Numbered from the stretch's first letter, positions 5,457-12,179 are shown. The stretch: 12,179 bases of DNA from JAISGQ01 sp045604945 (GCA_045604945.1 JAZUPA010000130.1:1-12179), one strand, 5' to 3'. Translations and numbers: made by a program. The notes: generated by a model not told the origin, from the letters alone.

Positions 5457-6593
5457 CTACGGCATAATTCCAGAATCTGTACCCATGTCTTGACCACTAA
5501 ACAGCAGTGCCATCTGTGTTCGCTTGCGGTCTTCTGAGGAGTGAACATACTTATTCAAGGTAATCTCAACACTAGAGTGGCCAAGTATTTCACTGAGGGT
5601 CTTTGCATCAAATCCCGATTCTATGCACATAGTTGCAAAAGTATGGCGCAGTATGTGCGGATTTGAATATGCAAGCCCCAGTTCTCTTGCAAATTTCTTG
5701 AACCAATATTGCACTGTGCGAGGTTCAATCAGCGTTTCACATCCTGACAGAAGATAACAGGCATTATTGGTACGAAATCCTTTCAGCAGCAATACAAGCT
5801 GATTTGGTAACGGTATAGTTCTATACGAAGCAGAGCTTTTCGGGTCGGTTGTCATCAGTACTGTCTTTTGCGTTGATGCAGCATCGGGATTTTTGATACG
5901 CTGTACTGTTGCAACAACATAAAGACTGCCTTTACTCAAATCGATATTCTCCCATTTAAGCGCACAAAGCTCACCAATACGCAAACCCGTATATAAGCAT
6001 AGATACAGCCCCATTTTCACAAGTGTCATGTTCTCGGTAAGATATTCCTCTAACCGCAAACGTTCAGACAGTGTCAGGACTTTAACTTTACCGCGCTTTG
6101 CTTTTGATGGCATTGCAATATTAGGTACTTGTGCAGTTGTCCAGCCCTGTTTGACAGCATACCTCAGTACAGCCTTTATTATGACAAGAATTATATGTAC
6201 GGTGTTTGAAGAAAGAGTTTCCCGCTTGTGTATGGCAAATTCAAAAATGCTCTGCTCGGTTATCATATAAAGACTTGCTTTGCCGTAAACAGGCAGAATG
6301 TGCTTTTGCAACAGTCCTTTATACTTGACAACAGTTGAGTATTTAAGTCTTAGCTCACAGCTTGCAAGCCATTTGCTGGCTGCATCGCCAAAGGTCACAA
6401 CAATATTCTTTGATGCATGATTGGTTATAGTTTGGTTGTTTTTCAGAGCGATAAGATACGCCTTTACCTCCGCATAGGTATGAGCGTACACAGAGCGGTA
6501 CTTCGCTCTGCCGTCCATTCCTCTTTCGCAGACAAAACGTCCTTCCCAACGTCCGTCAGCTCGTTTCCTAATGTTTTCGCCTCGTCTTGGCAT
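5457..6593 (-). CDS. Tyrosine recombinase/integrase (Tn916 Int-like)
   Basis: This 378-residue protein is a site-specific tyrosine recombinase. The N-terminus MPRRGENIRKRADGRWEGRF is the beta-sheet arm-binding domain seen in Tn916-type integrases. A SAM-like core-binding domain spans about 65-160. The catalytic domain carries Arg205 (YTGLRIGELCAL), Lys252 (DPKSSASYRTIPL), His313 and Arg316 (HILRHTFA), His339 (ILGHSS) and the nucleophile Tyr349 (LNKYVH). All six active-site residues are present. I chose ATG 6593 (AAGGA 10 nt upstream) because it gives the usual N-terminus. An in-frame ATG at 6662 (AAGGAG 12 nt upstream) or TTG at 6683 would add 23-30 residues. The gene is enclosed by perfect 26-bp inverted repeats, so it may invert its own segment, integrate the mobilizable element, or both. 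No excisionase gene is visible beside it. Confidence 0.93.
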   Translation of the reverse strand: MPRRGENIRKRADGRWEGRFVCERGMDGRAKYRSVYAHTYAEVKAYLIALKNNQTITNHASKNIVVTFGDAASKWLASCELRLKYSTVVKYKGLLQKHILPVYGKASLYMITEQSIFEFAIHKRETLSSNTVHIILVIIKAVLRYAVKQGWTTAQVPNIAMPSKAKRGKVKVLTLSERLRLEEYLTENMTLVKMGLYLCLYTGLRIGELCALKWENIDLSKGSLYVVATVQRIKNPDAASTQKTVLMTTDPKSSASYRTIPLPNQLVLLLKGFRTNNACYLLSGCETLIEPRTVQYWFKKFARELGLAYSNPHILRHTFATMCIESGFDAKTLSEILGHSSVEITLNKYVHSSEDRKRTQMALLFSGQDMGTDSGIMP

Positions 6594-6738
6594 AGTGGTC
6601 AAATCCTTTCTGTCTTGTTTTGGCGTTTCGCCTGACATATATTCGACCATATTTCTGACCATAAATAAATGACACTCCTTCAAGATGTTTCTGAATTAGA
6701 ATGTTTGGTTTTGTGATATTGCACAAACTCGCTCGAAT

Positions 6739-6763
6739 ATGTTGCGAAATGCTATCGCAACAT
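6739..6763. promoter_or_regulatory. 9-bp palindrome abutting the outward promoter (candidate operator)
   Basis: ATGTTGCGA (6739-6747) and TCGCAACAT (6755-6763) are a perfect inverted repeat with a 7-nt spacer. The right arm shares its last base with the -35 hexamer of the plus-strand promoter. The palindrome also lies in the upstream region of the recombinase gene. A bound dimer here could therefore affect both directions. The protein is unknown. Confidence 0.45.
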
Positions 6764-6791
6764 TGACATTATTGTTAATCGGGAGTATTAT
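6763..6791 (+). promoter_or_regulatory. Strong outward promoter facing the lipid-gene operon
   Basis: A perfect -35 hexamer TTGACA (6763-6768), a 17-nt spacer and TATTAT (6786-6791, five of six matches) form a near-consensus vegetative promoter. Transcription would start near 6798, cross the right inverted repeat (6837-6862) and enter the plus-strand genes from 6896. It lies inside the repeat-bounded segment, so inversion would turn it away from these genes. It is the best promoter I see upstream of the operon. Confidence 0.75.
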
Positions 6792-6836
6792 TTAATTAAG
6801 TCAAATGGAAATATTTGTCGTTAAATTCGGTTTGTG

Positions 6837-6862
6837 GAATCTTTAATTCTGCGAGAAAATCA
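6837..6862 (-). repeat. Right 26-bp inverted repeat of the recombinase cassette
   Basis: This is an exact reverse complement of 5403-5428 over all 26 bases. On the plus strand it begins GAATCTTTAATTCTGC. It lies between the outward promoter and the first plus-strand gene, so it would be part of that transcript's 5' leader. Its inner flank (GGTTTGTG) differs from the matching flank of the left copy, which limits the shared site to these 26 bp. Confidence 0.85.
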
Positions 6863-6895
6863 AAAATCAGAAAGGAACGGCTGAAATGAGAGCCT

Positions 6896-7736
6896 ATGAG
6901 AAAATGGATTAAAATGCTTTGGCTTTACATACTTGTATTTGTTGTAATGGTCGAACGCTTTATGCGGAGGCAAAAAATCAAGATCGTAAACAAAGAACAA
7001 CTGAATATTATTAAAAGCATTCAAGGACCGATAATATTTGCACCAACGCATTGCGGCAAATTTTACATACAAACATTGGCTGAAGTTTTATGGCAATATC
7101 GTTGGTTGCTATTATCCGGTGATAATAAATGGCTGCCCAGAATAGTTGAGGGGTATTGGCTTAAATATAACGGCGTTATCTACGTTGACCGTGATGATAA
7201 AGAATGGCGTAGAAGAGCAAAATAGGAAATGATAGAACATTTGTCAAACGGCGAAAACATTATGATGTACCCCGATGGTACTTGGAATTTGTCACCGAAT
7301 TCACCTATATTGCCGTTGTTTCGGGGAATTGCCGATGTTGCCAAAGCAGCAAATGCAACTATCTTGCCTTTTGCGCAAAAAATCGATGATACCAAAAAAA
7401 CTTATTATGTGAAAATCGGTACTCCTATTCATCCGTCATCAGAGTCTTTGAGTATTTTACAAGATTTGCGAAATCAGGTGGCTGAACTGAAATGGTCATT
7501 GATTGAGGAACTGCCTTTTTGTAAAGTCGATTATGACAAAGGAAAGCTCTATGCCGATTGGAATGCATATTATTGAAAAACGCCTATCTGAGTGTTCGTA
7601 CTATAGTTATGAATTGATTTGGAAATATGCCCGCAAGGAAAAATGGCAGATATAGCAAGAACTACTAGAAGCTGATTCGGTAAATATCCATCCCACAATG
7701 CAAAACGCATTTTTGTTTAACAAAAGACTAAGCTGA
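6896..7736 (+). pseudogene. Broken PlsC-type acyltransferase (nonsense codons, frameshift, altered active site)
   Basis: Two fragments in the same frame, 6896-7225 and 7229-7576, are divided only by TAG at 7223-7225. Together they read as a lysophospholipid-type acyltransferase. An N-terminal membrane helix (MLWLYILVFVVMV) is followed by the motif I region APTHCGKFYIQTL and, in the second fragment, YPDGTWN (the glycerol-phosphate-binding box, like FPEGT). The HX4D motif has Tyr57 where Asp is required (codon TAC; GAC to TAC is one base). After the TGA at 7574 the protein appears to continue in another frame (IIEKRLSECSYYSYELIWKY), is broken by TAG at 7653-7655, and ends at 7734-7736. The start at 6896 is also poor: the nearest ribosome binding site (6871-6876) fits a short frame at 6886 instead. 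Four independent lesions argue for an inactive relic related to the intact gene downstream. Confidence 0.75.
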
Positions 7737-7773
7737 ATTGTAAAAGCGATGTACATATGCCCGGAGGTATTTT

Positions 7774-8874
7774 ATGCACAATGAGTTAAGTCAGAAACAA
7801 ATAAACATAATTATAAACAAGTGCTATGGGAACATATCAGGTATTACTGATCTAACCGCAGGATCCCCTCCATCTTTTATGTTTCCTTTTTTAATTAACG
7901 CCTTTGGGTATCTACTCAATAACGAACCGGAAAAGGTGCTATCCAAAAATGGAGTAAAGGCAAGAAAGGCGGTTAATATCTTAATCAAAAAGATAGGGAA
8001 GCTCTTTTTGAACTGCCCAATGGTAATTGAAAACAGAAACACTCTTGTAAATCCGAGTTCAAAGGAAAAAGATAACGGAATAATTTTACCCGACAAGCCA
8101 GTTATATGGGCTCCAAACCATTCCTTTAAGGATGATATATTAGCATCTATTCTCGCTACATACAGACACACCTATATTCTTCTCGGCAGTCTACCTCAGA
8201 TATACAATACCTTTGATGGTGTGACCTCATGGTTAAACGGCTCCGTGGTTATAAACCGAAAGGTCGCTGCAAGCAGAAAATCAGCAATCCCGAAAGCCCT
8301 CAAAGCAATGGAGCTTGGGGCAGATTTACTTATGTTCAGCGAGGGCGTATGGAACAAAACACCCAACAGACTTTTACTGGATTTGTGGCCGGGGATTCAC
8401 AGAATCGCCAAGGAAACCGGCGCTCTTGTAGTTCCTGTGGCGCATTACATAGAGGATCCAACAAATCAAAAGAAGAACAATTTAATTCATACGACAATTG
8501 ACGACCCTATCAGAATAGATGATTTGTCAGAGAAGGCCGGGCTTGAATACCTGCGTGATGTGATTGGCACATGGTACTATCTGATGATGGAACGTTATGG
8601 CAAAAGTACAAGAACAGAAGAAACAGATGGCTTTACAGACAGCAGTAATGCTTGGGAGAAAAAATTGCTCGACCTAGTAGGTACTGCAGACAGATATGAC
8701 CTTGAAATAGAACTTTGTGCTGACTACAGATCAAAGGATATCATTCTTCCAGAAACAGTTTTTTATCCTATTGCTGGAATAAGTAGGATAACTCCCGAAA
8801 ATGCAGCTCACGTTGCATACGCAAATCAATTGCTTACGCTGAGAAAAAGTGCAGATTATCAAAGGAGATTCTAA
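7774..8874 (+). CDS. PlsC-type acyltransferase (lysophospholipid acyltransferase family), intact
   Basis: This 366-residue protein is predicted to move an acyl chain from acyl-ACP or acyl-CoA to a lipid hydroxyl at the membrane. The catalytic HX4D box is intact in APNHSFKDDI (His116, Asp121). Motif III is FSEGVWN (188-194) and motif IV is seen in ALVVPVAHYIEDP (about 217-229), spacing normal for the superfamily. About 110 residues precede the domain and 90 follow it (including a Tyr/Asp-rich tail with ILPETVFYPIAGISRITPEN), more than a minimal PlsC, so the acceptor may be unusual. GGAGG lies 6 nt before the ATG. It is followed after 13 nt by a membrane protein gene and then an acyl-activating enzyme. 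The three look like one operon. The exact acceptor cannot be read from sequence. Confidence 0.85.
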   Translation: MHNELSQKQINIIINKCYGNISGITDLTAGSPPSFMFPFLINAFGYLLNNEPEKVLSKNGVKARKAVNILIKKIGKLFLNCPMVIENRNTLVNPSSKEKDNGIILPDKPVIWAPNHSFKDDILASILATYRHTYILLGSLPQIYNTFDGVTSWLNGSVVINRKVAASRKSAIPKALKAMELGADLLMFSEGVWNKTPNRLLLDLWPGIHRIAKETGALVVPVAHYIEDPTNQKKNNLIHTTIDDPIRIDDLSEKAGLEYLRDVIGTWYYLMMERYGKSTRTEETDGFTDSSNAWEKKLLDLVGTADRYDLEIELCADYRSKDIILPETVFYPIAGISRITPENAAHVAYANQLLTLRKSADYQRRF

Positions 8875-8887
8875 AAGGAGAGATATT

Positions 8888-9526
8888 ATGTCCGATGAAA
8901 AGAAAAAGCCTTCCTTCATAAAAAAGATATTAGGATTAGTGTTTACGATATGTATCACCGCAGTCGTAACTGCAATCGTAAATTATCATCTTGCTCCTGT
9001 GTTTATAGAAACGTCAATTGAAGTTTCTGCTGACGAGTGTTGCGAGACTGTAAACGATACGGAAATATACAGTTTATTCAGAACATTCAATGATCCTGAA
9101 ATCAGCGTTTTTCTTGATAATAATAACAGCGGACATATAAGAATAGAAGAAATATATGTCAGAACAAACATTTTCACAGAGTTAAACGTGGATGATATTA
9201 TCTTACGTACTGACATTGGCGGGAGCGGAGATGTAGAAGAACCCATTTATCTGATATCAAAGGTAAGTGCAAGGAATAACGGAGTATATAAGTGTGATTT
9301 CAACTATGAATTAGGTAACTATTCTTCCGGTGAATATATTGAAATCGCACCCAACAGCAGTGATAAGCTTTTTATAAATCTGGAGCCGGTATTCAGTGGA
9401 AAATATGATATTCAGGTGGAAATTAAATATACATACAACGGAAAAAGCAGAACGATAGCGACTGAGCCTTGTACTTTTATTTATATGAACTACCCCATCA
9501 TTGATAACTTTACAGAAGGAGAGTAA
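8888..9526 (+). CDS. Membrane-anchored protein of unknown function, extracytoplasmic domain
   Basis: This 212-residue protein is not recognised. It starts MSDEKKKPSFIKKILGLVFT. A positively charged N-terminus and one hydrophobic helix (about residues 13-33, KILGLVFTICITAVVTAIV) predict a signal-anchor with the C-terminus outside. The outer part is acidic and rich in beta-type sequence (IRIEEIYVRTNIF, DDIILRTDIGGSG, KYDIQVEIKYTYNG), possibly an immunoglobulin-like fold. It has a Cys-Cys pair (DECCET) and two more cysteines (YKCDF, EPCTF). ATG 8888 is chosen because AAGGAG is 7 nt upstream; the longer frame from 8849 overlaps the previous gene and has no site. It is flanked by the acyltransferase (13 nt) and the AMP-forming enzyme (3 nt). 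It may tether or assist lipid modification at the membrane, which is inference from context. Confidence 0.8.
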   Translation: MSDEKKKPSFIKKILGLVFTICITAVVTAIVNYHLAPVFIETSIEVSADECCETVNDTEIYSLFRTFNDPEISVFLDNNNSGHIRIEEIYVRTNIFTELNVDDIILRTDIGGSGDVEEPIYLISKVSARNNGVYKCDFNYELGNYSSGEYIEIAPNSSDKLFINLEPVFSGKYDIQVEIKYTYNGKSRTIATEPCTFIYMNYPIIDNFTEGE

Positions 9527-9529
9527 ATT

Positions 9530-11257
9530 ATGCAGACAGAAAAGAGGCTGACGGGGTATCCGTCTATAGACAAGCCTTGGCTGAAATATTATAGTGAGGA
9601 AGCCATTAGTTCTTCGTTGCCCGAGTGCACTATGTATGAATTGTTGTGGCAAAGTAACAAAGATTATCTTGAAAACACAGCGCTGAATTACTATGGGCGT
9701 AAATTTACATATGGGCAACTATTTGAAGGGATTGAAAAAGCAGCTAAAGCCTTTTCGTCACTCGGCGTTAAAAAAGGCGATATTGTTATTATATGTACTG
9801 TCAATACTCCCGAAATGGTTTATGCACTGTATGCACTTAATCGTTTGGGGGCGGTTGCGAATATGGTTGATCCACGCACCAATGTGGACGGAATCCGTGA
9901 ATATATTTTGGAATCTGACGCTCGGTTTGTTATGACTATAGATTTAGCCTATCCTGCTATTATAAAGGCATCAAAGGGAACTTCGGCAGAGAATGTAATA
10001 GTAGTATCTCCGGCAGATTCGCTCCCTCCTGTAACCAAGGTATTTTACAAGATGAAAACAAAGGCACCCGAACTTGGTGCACAAACACTTACTTGGAAGA
10101 GTTTTATCGCACTTGGTGAGGGTGCGACACCTGAATACACCCCCTATGAAAAAGATACTTGCTGTATTATGGCTCATACAGGAGGAACTACGGGTAGTCC
10201 AAAAGCCGTTATGCTTTCCAATGATAATGTAAATGCATTAGCACACAATTACAGACATATAGACATTCCAATAAAACGGGGACACCGTTTTTTCAATGAT
10301 TTGCCACCGTTTATTATGTACGGACTTTGCTTTGCTCTGCACACAACATTGTATTGTGGATTGGAAGTAATAATCTATCCTATATTCGATTCAAAAGGAT
10401 TTCCGAAACAATTTGCAAAATATAAACCCCATCATTTCTGTGCATTGCCAGACCATTTGAGTTATTTATCATCGTCTAATATTACTTCTAAAATGGATCT
10501 TTCCCATGTAATTACTGTTGGCGTAGGTGGTGATTCACTAGACTGCGATTTAGAGAAAAGAGTAAATAGTTATTTGAAGAACCATGGCTGCCAATATCAA
10601 GTAGTTAAAGGTTATGGTATGACTGAACTTTCTGCAACGGCAATTTCATCTTGTGTCGCTGCAAACGATATTGGTTGCGTTGGAATACCTTTGATTATAA
10701 ACACAGTAAAAATTGTCGACAGCGATACTTTGCAAGAATTAAAATATAACGAAATAGGTGAAATATGGATAAGTGGAGCCTCAGTTATGCTTGGTTATTA
10801 TAACAAGCCTAAAGAAACAGCAGAAACAATAGTAATTGACGAGAGCGGCAACAGTTGGATCCGCACAGGCGATTTAGGTTATATGACACCAGATGGATTA
10901 GTATACCATAAAGGTAGAATTCGTAGAATATATATGACTGCTTACGAAGGTCAGCCTGCAAAGATTTTTCCAATGGTAGTTGAGGGTGCATTAAAAAAGT
11001 GTGGGACTGTTAATGAGTGTAGCGTAGTTGGCAGAAAAAGGAAGGGAAGCGACTACTACGAAGCAGTGGCTTATATTGTCAAAAAAGACAATACTATTGA
11101 AAATTCGGTTCTCTTATCTGAATTAGTTGAAACATGTGCAGAAAACATTCCAACATATATGATGCCTGCAGAATATCGTTTTGTCGACGAACTTCCACGT
11201 ACTCCAATCGGGAAAATCGATTTCCGTTTTCTTGAAAAAGAAGCCGAAAATCGATAA
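9530..11257 (+). CDS. AMP-forming acyl-activating enzyme (acyl-CoA/acyl-ACP synthetase family)
   Basis: This 575-residue protein belongs to the ANL adenylate-forming superfamily, which converts a carboxylic acid plus ATP to an acyl-adenylate and then a thioester. Motifs in order are the phosphate loop HTGGTTGSPK (216-225), GYGMTE (361-366), TGDLG with the ATP-ribose-binding Asp448, and PRTPIGK with the catalytic Lys562. The hinge region, usually GRxDDxIK, reads HKGRIRRIYMTAYEGQPAKI (460-479), an unusual replacement of the Asp-Asp-x-Ile-Lys. The substrate cannot be deduced; a fatty or other carboxylic acid is likely. No carrier-protein domain is fused. AAGGAG lies 8 nt before the ATG, and the gene starts 3 nt after the membrane-protein stop. 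Next to a PlsC-type acyltransferase it recreates the pairing fused in E. coli Aas, which activates fatty acid and acylates lysophospholipid. Confidence 0.88.
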   Translation: MQTEKRLTGYPSIDKPWLKYYSEEAISSSLPECTMYELLWQSNKDYLENTALNYYGRKFTYGQLFEGIEKAAKAFSSLGVKKGDIVIICTVNTPEMVYALYALNRLGAVANMVDPRTNVDGIREYILESDARFVMTIDLAYPAIIKASKGTSAENVIVVSPADSLPPVTKVFYKMKTKAPELGAQTLTWKSFIALGEGATPEYTPYEKDTCCIMAHTGGTTGSPKAVMLSNDNVNALAHNYRHIDIPIKRGHRFFNDLPPFIMYGLCFALHTTLYCGLEVIIYPIFDSKGFPKQFAKYKPHHFCALPDHLSYLSSSNITSKMDLSHVITVGVGGDSLDCDLEKRVNSYLKNHGCQYQVVKGYGMTELSATAISSCVAANDIGCVGIPLIINTVKIVDSDTLQELKYNEIGEIWISGASVMLGYYNKPKETAETIVIDESGNSWIRTGDLGYMTPDGLVYHKGRIRRIYMTAYEGQPAKIFPMVVEGALKKCGTVNECSVVGRKRKGSDYYEAVAYIVKKDNTIENSVLLSELVETCAENIPTYMMPAEYRFVDELPRTPIGKIDFRFLEKEAENR

Positions 11258-11441
11258 TGAAGGGTCCAATATGCTTTGGCACTATACATATTGAGATTTG
11301 AGCTGCCTTTTGGCTGATCTCTCATAAATTAGTCTGAAATATATTCAAGTGAACAAAGGCATTTCACAAAAATGATTTATTCATTTGTATAGTTATTGGG
11401 TAACAACATCAATAATTATACACAAAGAAAAATAGAGCACT
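11258..11441. other. AT-rich non-coding stretch after the lipid operon
   Basis: No open frame with a ribosome binding site is present here. Imperfect pairing between GAGATTTGAGC and GGCTGATCTC around 11292-11322 is too weak for me to call a terminator. Confidence 0.5.
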
Positions 11442-11492
11442 AAAACTTAATGGGCTGTCACAGAATACAACTGCGGCAGTCCATTAAGTTTT
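11442..11492. repeat. 51-bp palindrome; terminator or remnant insertion-sequence end
   Basis: The arms are AAAACTTAATGGGCTG (11442-11457) and CAGTCCATTAAGTTTT (11477-11492), 16 bp with one mismatch (G-U in plus RNA) around a 19-nt loop. The T-run after the stem is short. The sequence GGGCTGTCACAGAAT starting in the left arm resembles termini of some insertion sequences. The palindrome abuts the broken helicase fragment exactly, as expected at a rearrangement boundary. It could also end transcription of the lipid operon. Confidence 0.5.
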
Positions 11493-11776
11493 CAAACCCG
11501 CTTATTCCGCAAGCTACAACCGACATCTGAAGGACGCCACTGACAATCGGTGTGATGAATGGCTATGAGCCTGTCCTGAACATTGGTACCTGCTCCCATT
11601 TTGGCAGTTGAACCGATGAGCACACGCACGGTGCCCTTACGCACCTTGGAGAAAAGCTCCTTCTTTTGGGCATCGGTATCTGCATCATGGATAAAGGCAA
11701 TTTCTTCTGGAGGAACACCACGGGCAATCAGTTTGTCACGAATGTCCGTATAGACATTGAGCTGAGTATTGGTTAC
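11492..11776 (-). pseudogene. Fragment of a large SNF2/DEAD-type helicase of conjugative elements
   Basis: The minus-strand frame reads LNVYTDIRDKLIARGVPPEE, then IAFIHDADTDAQKKELFSKV, VRVLIGSTAKMGAGTNVQDR and LIAIHHTDCQWRPSD. This corresponds to the second helicase lobe (motifs V-VI region, normally continuing into a QREGRxxRQG box) of the very large helicase/methylase proteins carried by Firmicutes integrative conjugative elements. Homology stops after WRPSD, just where the Arg-finger box should follow, and a random tail to TGA at 11492-11494 replaces it. On the other side it is closed by TAG at 11777-11779. Only about 80 of well over 1,000 residues remain, so it is a relic of another element. 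Confidence 0.7.
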
Positions 11777-11834
11777 CTAAAGAATCGCATATTGCACGCA
11801 GTTGTGCCTCTCGCTTTGAGATATGTTTCGCCAC
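11736..11834 (-). pseudogene. Short GTG-initiated frame with strong RBS, probably a truncated gene start
   Basis: GTG at 11834 is preceded after 8 nt by AGGAGG (11848-11843). The frame reads VAKHISKREAQLRAICDSLG and then crosses into the helicase fragment out of frame, ending at TGA 11736-11738 (32 residues). I do not recognise the first 20 residues. The good ribosome binding site and Lys/Arg-rich start suggest the true 5' end of a gene whose body was lost when the helicase fragment was joined at about 11765-11780. A new micro-protein is less likely. Confidence 0.25.
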
Positions 11835-12179
11835 AAATCTCACCTCCTTTACGGATTACTAAATATGTAAATACGCTATTTGTCCTCGACACCCCGCGCA
11901 AACAGAATAATATCTGCTGGGAAGTCATCAGGCTGCGATCTGCTAATCGCATCACGGGAGTTTCACCCCAACTGTCGTTCTGACAGAGCCGCCCTCATTG
12001 CCTGCGACGGTTTTATCACGCTCAGGCTGTGACTGGACGGGAGTACCATTATCCTTTCAAGTGTCGTGGCCGCACAAAGAGCAACTCCGTGCTTGCAAAA
12101 GAAGTTATCGCTCGCTTCGTGCTTGAAGGTCATGGCGCTTCTGTTTGTCTCGGCTCGACTTAAAATTAATATACCTAAT
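11835..12179. other. Right-edge stretch without a recognisable gene
   Basis: Short frames exist on both strands, including a 57-codon minus frame (MTFKHEASDNFFCKHGVALC) with no convincing ribosome binding site. Small hairpin-forming pieces occur on the minus strand (CTGTC-AGAAC-GACAG, and TGCGAT-TAGCAG-ATCGCA around 11935-11990), so a structured RNA or a degraded gene is possible. I can support nothing more definite. Confidence 0.4.

Larger units (their letters stand above)
5403..6862. mobile_element. Candidate invertible segment carrying its own recombinase and an outward promoter
   Basis: A 1.46-kb stretch is bounded by perfect 26-bp inverted repeats. It contains a complete tyrosine recombinase gene (minus strand) and a near-consensus plus-strand promoter near the right boundary. 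Recombination between inverted sites would invert the segment and reverse the promoter, as in known phase-variable promoter switches. An alternative is that one copy is the attachment site of the surrounding integrative element and the other is a secondary site. Both orientations in a culture or metagenome would decide this. Confidence 0.6.

Noticed and set aside
5443..6870. Second repeat AAAAATCAG at 5443-5451 and 6862-6870 as recombinase arm-binding sites
   Set aside because: Nine bases of AT-rich sequence in direct orientation can occur by chance here, and there is no regular spacing relative to the 26-bp sites.
6896..7736. Amber (TAG) recoding or suppression in the split acyltransferase
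   Set aside because: TAG ends normal genes in this window (SLOG gene at 4744-4746, recombinase at 5457-5459). The same gene also has a frameshift and a lost catalytic aspartate, so decay is the simpler explanation.
11666..11983. A 105-codon plus-strand open frame
   Set aside because: It is antisense to the helicase fragment, whose minus-strand product matches a known family; there is no ribosome binding site.
11935..12030. Group II intron or other structured RNA suggested by short hairpins and a GTGAAACTCCC-like string on the minus strand
   Set aside because: No intron boundary, domain V or reverse transcriptase is visible, and the hairpins are only five to six pairs long.
1..12179. CRISPR array, tRNA or rRNA genes
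   Set aside because: No regularly spaced direct repeats and no cloverleaf or ribosomal RNA sequence were seen on either strand.

Overview
The window looks like accessory DNA from a gut Clostridia genome, most likely Oscillospiraceae/Ruminococcaceae. I base this on family resemblance of the mobilization genes (MobC, MOBP-type relaxase, a replication-initiator-like protein, a Tn916-type integrase), an IS66 element, AGGAGG-type ribosome binding sites and moderate-to-low GC. No species can be named from sequence alone. The mobilization half is visibly more GC-rich than the lipid-gene half (from about 6.9 kb), so the window is a mosaic.

Layout. (1) 1-1671, minus strand: one end of an IS66 element with tnpA, tnpB and the first 272 codons of tnpC, which runs off the left edge. 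The IS sits inside a ParB-like gene, whose 5' part (1672-1817) survives. (2) 1668-3803, minus strand: a mobilization module with a small Cys-rich protein, a candidate oriT, mobC, the relaxase and the interrupted parB-like gene. (3) 3980-4746: a divergent pair, a ribbon-helix-helix protein (minus) and a SLOG-domain protein (plus), sharing a control region with phased repeats. (4) 4907-5242, minus: a short RepA-like winged-helix protein, possibly frameshifted. (5) 5403-6862: a tyrosine recombinase gene enclosed by a perfect 26-bp inverted repeat. It lies with a strong outward promoter (TTGACA-17-TATTAT) just inside the right repeat. (6) 6896-11257, plus: a broken PlsC-type acyltransferase, then an intact acyltransferase, a membrane-anchored protein and an AMP-forming acyl-activating enzyme, the last three in a tight operon. 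(7) 11258-12179: non-coding or degraded DNA, with a palindrome and a fragment of a large SNF2-type helicase of the kind carried by integrative conjugative elements.

How the parts may work together. Regions 2-5 are the core of a mobilizable or integrative element. The most interesting point is region 5. The recombinase, its perfect inverted repeats and an outward sigma-70-type promoter have the anatomy of a self-contained invertible promoter switch. In the sequenced orientation the promoter points at the lipid-gene operon. If the segment were flipped, it would point at a hairpin terminator just outside the left repeat. The operon pairs an acyl-activating enzyme with an acyltransferase, the same two activities fused in E. 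coli Aas. A phase-variable membrane-lipid or acyl-modification function is therefore a reasonable hypothesis, not a demonstrated one.
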